A stretch of 64,000 bases of DNA from SZUA-368 sp028533045. GTDB lineage: Bacteria > Spirochaetota > Spirochaetia > DSM-2461. The DNA lies in NCBI GenBank assembly GCA_050031985.1, contig JBNAIG010000027.1, positions 124,001 to 188,000 on the forward strand, in the 5' to 3' direction. The notes under the pieces were generated by a model. It did not search any database, was not told the DNA's origin, and worked only from the letters and a program-made list of their open reading frames with translations. Of the stretch, positions 1-8,148 are shown piece after piece. Positions within the stretch are counted from its first letter, which is position 1. Each line of letters starts with the position of its first letter. Position numbers and translations under genes: made by a program.

Positions 1-1212
1 TTCCAGAATAATATAAAAAAGACACATCCATTTGTAACCGGAGGTGGACTTGGCTTCAAAATCCAAGCGGAAAAGCTTGTGATTATAATGAAATTCCAGA
101 TAGTGCTGTTTGAACACATTCAATCCGGTAATTGTGTCAATATTAAAGGTGGTTTCCTCCCCTTCTTCGGGAATAAAAACAATTCTATCCCGGTAAAAGC
201 GGGCTCGCCCATGGGCTACCCTGGCGAGGGGGCGTCTTCTCACACCGGTTCGCATCCACACATCATCATCATCGAGCAGAGGATCGTCGATGTTCTGTTC
301 TAGCGCTTCAAAGGCCATGTCCCGCAGGTTTTTCTGCTGCCAGTCATTCCAGTGGTACATATACTCAAAATGCTTCTTCCCTTCGCCCCAGTCAAAGAAT
401 CCGTACCGATCCACATCTACATGAAAACCACAGGCATCACAGCTCAAACGGTTCCCTTCTGAACTGAGGGTTCCCAATTTAAGACATTCGGGACAGGTAA
501 AAAGGGTGAGTTCCATGTTCTCCGCCCGTTTTTCCCCGCTCAGGGGAACCATTTTCTCTTTCTGAACGGCATATTCGTCATAGGAAAGAAAATCATTCAG
601 CTTTTCTTCAATCTGGGAGAGTTTCATAGTACCGATTTCTTCAGCGCTGATTCCCACTTCATAACGAAAATAGATGGGACGGCGGTTATGGCCCCAGTTC
701 CATCGGGCTTTAGCCAGGTAGGCTCCTTCGGAGTGAACAAATACAACGGGAAGTTTGAGAAAACGGAGCAGTTTAGCCGTTCCCGGTACGGCGGGAAGAC
801 CCCGGCCGTCCCATGTCTGCTGTCCTTCGGGAAAAATTCCAATCTGTCCCCCCAAAGCGGAAAACATACGAATCAGCTTAATCGTTTCCATGTCGGACAT
901 GTTCTTTGTGGTGGGAATACAGGCGCAGAGATTACGAATGATCCATCCCAAACCCTTCTTGCGAAAGATAGCATCCGTCGCGACCCAATGGCCCGCATGA
1001 CGTCCGCCCAAAGTAATAAGAACCGGATCCCAAGCCAATTGGTGCTGCCCCAGGATGACGTAGGGGCCCCGTACCTTTCTATACTCTTTAGACCAGGATA
1101 CCCGGACTTTAAAGATGATGAAAAACGGGATGAGTACGAAAAGTCGGGCCAGATTATACACAAAGAACTGTGCAATGCGCCGAACGATTAAAATTGCCTT
1201 ACCATCTGCCAT
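1..1212 (-). CDS. PlsC-like acyltransferase with zinc ribbon, 3' end cut by window edge
   Basis: The frame is open from ATG at 1212 to base 1, 404 residues, with only the last few codons missing judging from the neighbouring paralogue. The N-terminal part looks like the lysophospholipid/glycerol-phosphate acyltransferase fold. It has a membrane helix near residues 12-34, an HX4D motif in GQHQLAWDP, and a FPEG block followed by a PAVPGTAKLLRF stretch. Around residues 225-250 two CxxC pairs (CPEC, CDAC) form a probable zinc ribbon, followed by a domain ending in SGYKWM. Members of the family transfer fatty acyl groups to glycerolipids at the inner membrane; the substrate here is unknown. It starts 20 bases after the stop of its paralogue, with no clear Shine-Dalgarno, so it is probably co-transcribed. 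Confidence 0.75.
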   Translation of the reverse strand, partial: MADGKAILIVRRIAQFFVYNLARLFVLIPFFIIFKVRVSWSKEYRKVRGPYVILGQHQLAWDPVLITLGGRHAGHWVATDAIFRKKGLGWIIRNLCACIPTTKNMSDMETIKLIRMFSALGGQIGIFPEGQQTWDGRGLPAVPGTAKLLRFLKLPVVFVHSEGAYLAKARWNWGHNRRPIYFRYEVGISAEEIGTMKLSQIEEKLNDFLSYDEYAVQKEKMVPLSGEKRAENMELTLFTCPECLKLGTLSSEGNRLSCDACGFHVDVDRYGFFDWGEGKKHFEYMYHWNDWQQKNLRDMAFEALEQNIDDPLLDDDDVWMRTGVRRRPLARVAHGRARFYRDRIVFIPEEGEETTFNIDTITGLNVFKQHYLEFHYNHKLFRLDFEAKSTSGYKWMCLFYIILE

Positions 1213-1232
1213 AAAAATACTTGCCGATTGAA

Positions 1233-2492
1233 TTACCGGCTTTTCTCCCTATTGAATTCTGTTATAAGTCTAAAGAGCATCAACCACTTGTATCCCGAAA
1301 CGGAACGATTTGTAAAGGCAAACCTGTACAAATTGCGGTCATAATAAAACTCCGTAAATTGCTGTTTGAACACGCTAAAGGAACTCACATTCCCCAGGGG
1401 CATGACGATTTTCTGGGACTCCGACTCAAATTCTATGCGGTCGTTGTATAAACGGGCCGAACCGGTCCCTATCTCCTTCATAGCCCGGCCTCTCTTTCCT
1501 CTGGAAAGATTTACCGTGTAGCGGTCCTCCCAAAAGAGGAACTCTTCCCCGTCATGCTCCTCAATAAGCCGACGGTAATAATCCTTTTGCCAAAGATTCC
1601 ACTCCCGAACATGGGCAAAACGATGTTCCTCTTTTAAATCGGTTCCTTCCGAGTTCCACTGGAAGCGCATTTTATCATCCACATCCCCTTTTACCCCGCA
1701 GCTGTTACAGTAAAATCGGTTTCCCTCTGAACGAAGGGTATTAACTCCCCCGCAGGAAGGACAGGTAAAACAGACCAATTCACAGTTCTCCGCCCTCTTC
1801 TTGCCGGGATAAATCAGCCCCTGCTCCTCGCTCAAGGCCCATTCGTCATAACTTCCCGCCCGCTTCATCCGCTCGGCGATTTCCGAGAGATTCAGCGTTT
1901 TGGCCTCTTCCCGTTCAATAAGAACTTCGTAACGTAAGGTAATCTTGCCGCGGTTATTGGTCCAGGACCAGCGGGGCTGATCCAGATAGGCCCCTTCCAG
2001 GTGAATATAGACCACGGGAATCTTAAGAAAACGAATCAGCTTATCCGTTCCGGGCACGGGAGGAAGGTTTACCCCGTCCCAGCTTCGCTCTCCTTCCTGA
2101 TACACCCCAATCACACAACCTAAATCGGCCAGAAGCTTCATACGGCTCAAAGTAACCATATCGGAACGATTCTTTGTCTTGGCAATGGAACCGGCCAGAA
2201 CGGTCATGGCAAATTTCATAAAGGGGGTACGGAAATTGGCATCCGCCGCCACCCAGTGAATCACCGGACGGATAAACTGCCCGTTAAAAAAAGGATCCAG
2301 AATATGAACATGGTCGGCCAATACAAGATAGGGGGTGCGAAGGCGTCGAACTTCTTTGGGAATAATATATTTAGGACGGTACCTTAACCAGATATAGAAC
2401 CCTACAGTCGATTTAAGTAGCAGGTAAAAAATCGCCAGAAAGATTCTGTGCAGAATCAGCATGAGTTTTAGGGGCAAAGAAGCTTTTTTCAT
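1233..2492 (-). CDS. PlsC-like acyltransferase with zinc ribbon, paralogue of the next gene
   Basis: This 419-residue protein is collinear over its whole length with the gene just downstream, so the pair is a tandem duplication. An N-terminal hydrophobic helix (about 8-32) is followed by the acyltransferase HX4D motif (ADHVHILDP) and an EGERSWDG block equivalent to the family's EGTR motif. The two CxxC pairs (CPSC, CNSC) near residues 245-265 suggest a zinc ribbon. The C-terminal domain ends in SGYKWLMLF like the paralogue. The likely role is acyl transfer to a lysophospholipid or related lipid at the membrane; the zinc ribbon is not part of ordinary PlsC and its job is unknown. Its promoter places the start site at the ATG. 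Confidence 0.78.
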   Translation of the reverse strand: MKKASLPLKLMLILHRIFLAIFYLLLKSTVGFYIWLRYRPKYIIPKEVRRLRTPYLVLADHVHILDPFFNGQFIRPVIHWVAADANFRTPFMKFAMTVLAGSIAKTKNRSDMVTLSRMKLLADLGCVIGVYQEGERSWDGVNLPPVPGTDKLIRFLKIPVVYIHLEGAYLDQPRWSWTNNRGKITLRYEVLIEREEAKTLNLSEIAERMKRAGSYDEWALSEEQGLIYPGKKRAENCELVCFTCPSCGGVNTLRSEGNRFYCNSCGVKGDVDDKMRFQWNSEGTDLKEEHRFAHVREWNLWQKDYYRRLIEEHDGEEFLFWEDRYTVNLSRGKRGRAMKEIGTGSARLYNDRIEFESESQKIVMPLGNVSSFSVFKQQFTEFYYDRNLYRFAFTNRSVSGYKWLMLFRLITEFNREKSR

Positions 2493-2501
2493 TTAAGTGA
2501 C

Positions 2502-2530
2502 ATTTTACAGGATTTTAACGGACCTATCAA
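2502..2530 (-). promoter_or_regulatory. Sigma-70-type promoter for the acyltransferase pair, possibly leaderless
   Basis: On the minus strand TTGATA (2530-2525) is followed by a 17-bp spacer and TAAAAT (2507-2502). Each box matches the consensus at five of six positions. The -10 box ends 9 bases before the ATG at 2492, so the expected start of transcription leaves a leader of only about 0-3 bases. No Shine-Dalgarno is visible between the promoter and the ATG. Confidence 0.55.
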
Positions 2531-2547
2531 GGAGAAATTACACTCAC

Positions 2548-4053
2548 CTATTTGTAGATGAGCGAATCGGGAAGATGGAAGGAGAAAAGTTGGAAGTCCG
2601 CCTCTCCGTGCCATTCGGTCTCGCGGCTATCAAAAAGGGACATGAGATAGATAATCATATTCCTGAGATTCCGGTAAAGAAGAATAGTGCTTTCCAGCTG
2701 CCCCTTTTTGGGATAGGTCTGTAAAGACAGCTCATCCGTAAAGGGACGGCGAAGGGTTCCGTTCATATGATAAAGATAGGCGTAGATGCCCTTTCGCAAG
2801 TCGTAATAGATGTTATAGACCCCGTGGAGGGAGGGATGCTTTTCCCGGCGCACCATCTCCATAAACTCACCCTCTTCCTCAAAGAGTTCTCCCAGTGAAC
2901 CGGAAAAATGACTCTTCCCGTCCAGATAGAGAGCCAGAAGAGGGCCGATACTCTCGATAATCTCCCAGCCCGTAACAAAGGCGGTCTCACAGAGGGTTTC
3001 GTTAATGGTCTGTTCCTTGTAATCGCGCAGTTTGGCCCGGGGGGCAAGCATCTCTGCAAAGGCCAGGCTGCCCTCTTCAAATCCTGCGACCCCCAGAAGG
3101 TAGCGCCCCGCCATATAGCGTTCCTTAAGCCGATTAAAGCCGGAAACCAGTTTGTAGTAGTTCCCCTCACCCCGCTGCAGTTGGAAGCGGCGGGAATCGA
3201 AAACGGCCCGATCACCCAGGGCGTAGTCGCAGCGGCAGCAGAAGCTGCAGATATTCACATAGAGGCGATTTTTGACGCAAAAGCCTACGTAGTAGTGCTG
3301 GAAGGAGTCTTCCGTCTCCAAAGTACCGGAGGGATAGATCTCCTCTTCCCCCTTCTCTTCCGTTGAAAGGCGGGTCTCCAGATACTCGGTCATGGAAGCA
3401 AAGCGTTCCTGCAAGGCATAATCTTCCCTATCGGCCAAAATCTCCCCTGCCCGAGCATAAACCTCCCGGAAAAGGGTTTGACGGTTTTCATCGTTAAAGT
3501 GGGCCATTTCCAGCATGAGGGAACACTTCTTCTCCAGATAGTTCCTGTCTGCTCCATGCTGACTCAAGGCATTTTCGTAACACTCCAAAGCTTCCCATCG
3601 TCGGCCTAGATTAAGATAGACCGATGCCAGATTGCCATAGATTTCCCCTTTAAGGGCCGGCTCCAGGTCATCAGCCTCAAGAGCCTTAAGATAACAGTTC
3701 TTTGCCCTGTCCAGCTCGCTTTCCCGGTAGTAGGACCAGTAATCGTCATTGAAGGAGTAAAGAGCGCCCATGTTGGCATACTGATTGGCCAGATTGATGT
3801 AGACAAAGGGGGTGTACTCGGGAACCAGGGCAATCTCTTCCCCATGATTCTCCAGGAGGTAGATTCCATAGCGGAGAACTTTCTCGTCACGAAGAACAAA
3901 ACCGATGTCCGTAAGACAGGCAATCTTGTTAAAGAGATCACGGGCGTCCTCCACGGGATGATCAATTATCAGATCAAAGGCTTTGCGGTACTCCCCGTCG
4001 TCCATAAGCTGTCTTGCACGGGATATGATGTCCCGCATTCGTTCTGCCGCCAT
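2548..4053 (-). CDS. TPR-repeat protein of unknown function
   Basis: About 501 residues from the ATG at 4053. A longer frame begins at a TTG at 4089, but that codon sits inside the -35 box, so the ATG is preferred. The N-terminal half is helical with tetratricopeptide-like units; the clearest is YGNLASVYLNLGRRWEALEC, followed by YENAL. There is no signal peptide or membrane segment. The middle contains a cysteine-rich stretch (VNICSFCCRCDYALG) that might bind metal. TPR units normally hold protein partners; which one is not shown. It stands alone between the acyltransferase pair and the divergent large enzyme gene. Confidence 0.65.
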   Translation of the reverse strand: MAAERMRDIISRARQLMDDGEYRKAFDLIIDHPVEDARDLFNKIACLTDIGFVLRDEKVLRYGIYLLENHGEEIALVPEYTPFVYINLANQYANMGALYSFNDDYWSYYRESELDRAKNCYLKALEADDLEPALKGEIYGNLASVYLNLGRRWEALECYENALSQHGADRNYLEKKCSLMLEMAHFNDENRQTLFREVYARAGEILADREDYALQERFASMTEYLETRLSTEEKGEEEIYPSGTLETEDSFQHYYVGFCVKNRLYVNICSFCCRCDYALGDRAVFDSRRFQLQRGEGNYYKLVSGFNRLKERYMAGRYLLGVAGFEEGSLAFAEMLAPRAKLRDYKEQTINETLCETAFVTGWEIIESIGPLLALYLDGKSHFSGSLGELFEEEGEFMEMVRREKHPSLHGVYNIYYDLRKGIYAYLYHMNGTLRRPFTDELSLQTYPKKGQLESTILLYRNLRNMIIYLMSLFDSRETEWHGEADFQLFSFHLPDSLIYK

Positions 4054-4060
4054 TGCCCCT

Positions 4061-4089
4061 ATTATATCCCAAGAATCGGGAGGGGACAA
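4061..4089 (-). promoter_or_regulatory. Promoter of the TPR gene, possibly leaderless
   Basis: TTGTCC (4089-4084), a 17-bp spacer and a perfect TATAAT (4066-4061) lie on the minus strand. Only 7 bases separate the -10 box from the ATG at 4053, so transcription should start at or next to the A of the start codon. The sequence between them (AGGGGCA) is too close to the expected start site to serve as a ribosome binding site. Confidence 0.6.
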
Positions 4090-4273
4090 GTTGCGGTTTA
4101 TTTATCGTTTATCAATTGTTCATAATTTAGTTCAGGCCCGGAAATCGGAATATTTATTCAAAAAATATCATACATTGACGTATTTTTTCTAACCTTTTCA
4201 CATTTTCGTCCTTTTTTTATCGATATTTATAGAAAAAAGTCAATTAAGTTGCCGGACATGCTCTCTCTTATTA

Positions 4274-4317
4274 TTGACAGGGGGTTTTATTTGAAATAGG
4301 GTAGAATTGTATAGAAT
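4274..4317 (+). promoter_or_regulatory. Candidate promoter region of the PPi-PEPCK-like gene
   Basis: The AT-rich 259-bp gap before 4349 contains a perfect TTGACA at 4274-4279 and TAGAAT boxes at 4302-4307 and 4312-4317. The spacing of TTGACA to the nearest TAGAAT is 22 bp, longer than ideal. A second -35-like TTGAAA at 4291-4296 lies 15 bp before the later box. The exact pairing is uncertain. A normal leader with a purine-rich AGGGG upstream of the ATG follows, unlike the leaderless-type promoters nearby. The rest of the gap (4090-4273) shows only AT-rich sequence. Confidence 0.35.
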
Positions 4318-4348
4318 ATTAAAAACTAAATTGCAGGGGTTAAACTGA

Positions 4349-7300
4349 ATGGATATGAAAAGAACTTTGGGGATTGGTGTAGAAGCCGATGATCCCCAGC
4401 ATCGTGACCGTATAATCAGGTATATCAACCTGAAACTGGCCTCCATGGGTCTTCCTTATAATCATGATACGGATATACAGGATGTGGAAATTGCCCATGA
4501 CCTGATCGAAAACTACAAGGAAAAAAATCGACTTCTCTCTACCTACCACTGTCCTGTGGACAAGAGAATTCAGGACTTTATCAATAGCTATCTTATTGAT
4601 GTGGAAGGTGTGACACCCCAACTTCCAACAGATACTCTGATTCTTGACCGTTACGGCCTGGCCAGGGAGATGTCTCTCCCCGTGGACAAGAATGAATTTG
4701 TTACGGATATCATCAGTTCCTACAGAATCAAGCAGGGTGTTCTCCATAACCCCAAAAACGATAAACGAACCACCAAAGGTTCTTTCCATGTGGCCGAAGG
4801 AGGACTTCCCATCCCCTTCGACAAAAAAGCCGTTCCCAAGAAGACTTTTGCCTACCTTTTGGATGTGGCTCTTAATAAAGCTTCCGATGTACTCAAGGAA
4901 CTTCCTTTTACCTCGACTCAGGAAGAGAAGGCTCACGTGTTCCTTTCGGTTCTGCTCAAGCCTGTTGTTTCCCCCGAAGTAGAGGGTTTCTCCAAAAAGA
5001 AAGAATTGGAAGTAAGATTCTTCGCTCCGGGAAACATGGTTTGTAACCTGGACTTTGTGGAATCCATCTTCGGTAACGCCGGCGACCCCTACCTCCCGGC
5101 TAATGACTCCGCCCTGGATCCGGAACACTGGACCGGCCATACGGGATGTGTTGTTCTGGCTCCCCAGATGCTCGAAGTAACAAAAAAAGAAGCCGGTCTT
5201 CCCCACAAAAAAGATGCCAATCCCCGTCAGATTGCGGAAGGCATGTGTTGGGAATCGGAAGATGAGCTTTACAATGACGGTAGCCCCTTCAAAATTACCG
5301 CCCGGGACGAAAGCGGTGTTATTATAACACTGATTGCGGATAACTACTTTGGTTACTGTAAGAAAGAGATCAAAACCCAGATAGGCTATTCCGCCAACCT
5401 CCTTGGTCTTGCCGAAGAAGAACATGCCGGCGGTGCCATGGTATTCCCCCGTTATAACCTGGGTGCCCACTTCCTTCCGGACAGCAATATGTCTTCTTAC
5501 CTAAACCTGGAAAAGGGACACACCTTTAAAAACTTTGAAAACGTATTGGGAGACAACCTGATTCTCCATGAAGACGGATACGCTATAGATAAGAATTACG
5601 AAAATATTGTCTACATTCCCGAAGATGCCACCATTGACCTGGAAACTCAGCTCGCCAAGTGGAACTTCAACAGGGAAGAAAAGACTCTTCGGATTCTTCC
5701 GGAAAATTACTACATCCATCCTTCCGGATACCGGGTTAACATGGATAAGCACCCCGCATCCCCTGCCTGGAGACTGGTGGGAACCGTTGCGGAAGGAACA
5801 CTCTGCCACAAACCCTGTACCGTATCGGGCGGTGGTAAGTCGGAAATATCCAAATCCATTAGCGATGCCATGACCTACGGCTCCGTTTATGTGGGTGACT
5901 TTGAAAAGGATATGGACAAAATGGAGGAGATCATCAACTTTGACTACTCCACCCGTTTTCACAAGGAATACCTTGCCAGCCTGGAAAAAGGTCACACAAC
6001 CCGTTCCCTTCTGAGCGAAAAGCGCTCCCTGGGCTCGGTAATCAAACTCTTAACCCCCTCTGACAATAATACAGAGGAATTCAACCAGTGGCTTAATGAT
6101 ATTCCCTTTAGAATCAAAGCCCTCGTATTTGCGGTAAAACGCTTTTACGAACCCCATTGGGGAAACAACTGGCGGGAAAGATTCTCCGTGGATATCATTA
6201 ACAGTGAACAGGGCCACGTTCTGAAGTACATGGGACGGGAACTGTTGGGTACCTATCTCAAAGTGGGAACCAACACGCACGGGAACTGGATTACCAATAA
6301 GGTGAGACAGGACTTTATGCCCGCCGCCAAGGTCCAGCTGGAAGATGATATCACCGCTTCCATCGTTGTTCCCGCGTCGGAAGTCCAGGGTCTCTCCAAG
6401 GCCTGTAAGAATCCCAGTGTTAAAATCGTTGAGAACTGTGAAAATCGATTTTTCCAGCGTCCCGATGATGCCATTGTGCGAGGATATGATAAACAGGCCG
6501 AAAAGGACCTGTCCAGCAAGGGTAACTTTATCAGTAACTTTGAACCTCTCCAGCTCGATAATGCGGTAGAATTATATGAAAAAACTTCTGCCTTCTATAA
6601 TTACACCGAGCCTGTTCAGGAATTGGTTAAAGAGTTCAAGGCAAACGCCGGAGAAGAAGATTACTTCATCACTCCCTCCCATCCCCGTATTATGCCCGAT
6701 GGTCCCAGTAAAAACGTTCGTTATCTTCAGGTCAGACCGGACCTGGTAGACAGCACGGAGAAATATCTAGCCGAAGTGGGAACCAGACTTTTCCGAAAGA
6801 TCCCCTTTGGTGAGCCCTGCGCCATGCCGGTAAACGCCGTATTGGCCGGTAGAAGAAATAACCCGGCCGATCATGAAGCGGGAATCAGACCTCTTGCCGT
6901 ATACGGTCCTATTCACTTCCAGGAACTGCCCGAGCTGTTTATGGACTTTATTTGTAGTTTGACCGGTAAGTCTCCTTCCACTACGGGAGCGGGAAGCGAA
7001 GGGGCTCTTACAAAGGCTCCTTTTAACGCCTTGGTTGCTACTTCGGACCTTAACAACGCCCTCCTCTCCTTTATCCTGACCGGCTACAACGGATTTACCT
7101 CCGCCGCCGGTTATATCGGAGCCGAATATAAGGTAGACCACGACGTAAGCCTTCTGATTCCCGAACTCTGGAGCCGTTTAACCGATACCGAGCGTGATCC
7201 CTACAACATGATTGAAAAGGGTCAGCTGGAAAAAGTGGACGACTTCGAATTCAAGGGTGAAAAAGTCCTGGGAAGCCGACTGGGATACCGACTGAACCAG

Positions 7301-7831
7301 ACCTTCCTCCGTGATTACCTGGGACGTATTTTTGACAACCCGGAAGTAGTATTCACGGAAACCATGCTTAAACCTGAACTTCAGAGCATGGAAGACTTTG
7401 TCGACGGTATCAACAACATCGTTGAAGCCCAGCAGAAAGTGGCCAAGGCTTACATTGAAGACGGCAGCATTGAGGGAGCCATTCCTCCCCTTAAAGCTCT
7501 CCTCTACATCATGGCAGAAGGAAGCTACGAAGGTAAATCAGCCGACGATCCTGAAATCAGAAAACTCTTTGAACGGGATTCTGTCATCAGCAGTGACTGG
7601 TATAAAGCCCGATTGACCGGATTCCAGAAGAACCGGGCCGATCAGCTTCAGGCAAACCTGACCTACCTGAATTCCTTCCAGAATATGGAACAGCACAACG
7701 CCGAAGCTATCAGGCTGAATATTCCCCAGAAAATTGAAGCAATTAAAGGGGAGATTGAAGAAGTTTCAAAGGACTCCTTCCTTAAGAAGCTTGAAGGAAC
7801 TATCGGCCTTGATCCTCTTTACAGAGGCTAG
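4349..7831 (+). CDS. Probable pyrophosphate-type phosphoenolpyruvate carboxykinase
   Basis: A 1160-residue soluble protein without signal peptide or membrane segments. Its length and several blocks fit the PPi-dependent PEP carboxykinases known from Entamoeba and some bacteria, which interconvert oxaloacetate plus pyrophosphate with PEP, CO2 and phosphate. A glycine-rich phosphate-binding loop, TVSGGGKSE, lies at residues 491-499 and resembles the kinase loop of ATP/GTP PEPCK. Other conserved-looking blocks are DNYFGYCKKEIKTQIGYSA (near 330) and SPSTTGAGSEGALTKAPFN (near 875-895). Such an enzyme would link glycolysis to C4 acids in a fermentative spirochaete. The assignment rests on size and recalled motifs; a homology search would settle it. 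The gene is monocistronic, ending in a strong terminator. Confidence 0.6.
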   Translation: MDMKRTLGIGVEADDPQHRDRIIRYINLKLASMGLPYNHDTDIQDVEIAHDLIENYKEKNRLLSTYHCPVDKRIQDFINSYLIDVEGVTPQLPTDTLILDRYGLAREMSLPVDKNEFVTDIISSYRIKQGVLHNPKNDKRTTKGSFHVAEGGLPIPFDKKAVPKKTFAYLLDVALNKASDVLKELPFTSTQEEKAHVFLSVLLKPVVSPEVEGFSKKKELEVRFFAPGNMVCNLDFVESIFGNAGDPYLPANDSALDPEHWTGHTGCVVLAPQMLEVTKKEAGLPHKKDANPRQIAEGMCWESEDELYNDGSPFKITARDESGVIITLIADNYFGYCKKEIKTQIGYSANLLGLAEEEHAGGAMVFPRYNLGAHFLPDSNMSSYLNLEKGHTFKNFENVLGDNLILHEDGYAIDKNYENIVYIPEDATIDLETQLAKWNFNREEKTLRILPENYYIHPSGYRVNMDKHPASPAWRLVGTVAEGTLCHKPCTVSGGGKSEISKSISDAMTYGSVYVGDFEKDMDKMEEIINFDYSTRFHKEYLASLEKGHTTRSLLSEKRSLGSVIKLLTPSDNNTEEFNQWLNDIPFRIKALVFAVKRFYEPHWGNNWRERFSVDIINSEQGHVLKYMGRELLGTYLKVGTNTHGNWITNKVRQDFMPAAKVQLEDDITASIVVPASEVQGLSKACKNPSVKIVENCENRFFQRPDDAIVRGYDKQAEKDLSSKGNFISNFEPLQLDNAVELYEKTSAFYNYTEPVQELVKEFKANAGEEDYFITPSHPRIMPDGPSKNVRYLQVRPDLVDSTEKYLAEVGTRLFRKIPFGEPCAMPVNAVLAGRRNNPADHEAGIRPLAVYGPIHFQELPELFMDFICSLTGKSPSTTGAGSEGALTKAPFNALVATSDLNNALLSFILTGYNGFTSAAGYIGAEYKVDHDVSLLIPELWSRLTDTERDPYNMIEKGQLEKVDDFEFKGEKVLGSRLGYRLNQTFLRDYLGRIFDNPEVVFTETMLKPELQSMEDFVDGINNIVEAQQKVAKAYIEDGSIEGAIPPLKALLYIMAEGSYEGKSADDPEIRKLFERDSVISSDWYKARLTGFQKNRADQLQANLTYLNSFQNMEQHNAEAIRLNIPQKIEAIKGEIEEVSKDSFLKKLEGTIGLDPLYRG

Positions 7832-7852
7832 CTAAAATCAGACTAATTTAAT

Positions 7853-7890
7853 AGGGCTGTCTCGATTTAACGATCGAGACAGCCCTTTTT
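7853..7890 (+). terminator. Rho-independent terminator after the PPi-PEPCK-like gene
   Basis: A perfect 14-bp stem (7853-7866 with 7873-7886) closes a six-base loop TTAACG and runs straight into TTTTT. It lies 21 bases after the stop codon and should end transcription of the 1160-residue enzyme gene. The stem is symmetrical but only the plus strand has the T run. Confidence 0.93.
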
Positions 7891-8006
7891 AGTCAATAAA
7901 ACAGAAAAAACATCACATCTTCATAAAAAACAATCATTTGTGCCATATTATTGCCACAATTAAATCCGATAAAATAAGTACATAATTAAGTTAAAAGGAA
8001 TACAAA

Positions 8007-8087
8007 ATGTTTTTATTGATGTCCCTGTCCATGCTATCCGTAATCGTTCTTATGCTAATTAAAGGCTGGAATAAAGAAGAGAACTAA
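8007..8087 (+). CDS. Possible 26-residue membrane peptide
   Basis: A short frame encodes a single hydrophobic helix (about residues 2-18, rich in Met, Leu and Ser) followed by a charged tail KGWNKEEN. An AAAAGGAA ribosome binding site lies 6 bases before the ATG. The layout of one membrane helix with a charged C-terminus is typical of bacterial small membrane proteins, but nothing identifies its role. It lies between a terminator and the next gene's own promoter, so it would need its own promoter; a TAAAAT box is present at 7970-7975 without a convincing -35. It could be non-coding. Confidence 0.4.
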   Translation: MFLLMSLSMLSVIVLMLIKGWNKEEN

Positions 8088-8111
8088 ATTACAGCTGCCA
8101 TCAACAAAGTC

Positions 8112-8140
8112 TTGACTGTTTTAGGGAGATAAAGGATAAT
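8112..8140 (+). promoter_or_regulatory. Promoter of the 398-residue protein gene, possibly leaderless
   Basis: TTGACT (8112-8117), a 17-bp spacer and GATAAT (8135-8140) match the consensus at five of six positions each. The -10 box ends 8 bases before the ATG at 8149, leaving an expected leader of about two bases. The purine tract AAAGGA overlaps the -10 box and would not be in such a transcript. Confidence 0.55.
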
Positions 8141-8148
8141 TCCCCGTT

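Noticed and set aside
1..1212. The left-end acyltransferase region at first looks broken into short pieces
   Set aside because: Reading the minus strand from the ATG at 1212 gives one uninterrupted frame to base 1 that is collinear with the neighbouring paralogue; the lack of a stop is only due to the window edge.
4340..5470. Long open frame opposite the PPi-PEPCK-like gene
   Set aside because: It is antisense to a clear coding region, with no family resemblance, no ribosome binding site and composition expected of a shadow frame.
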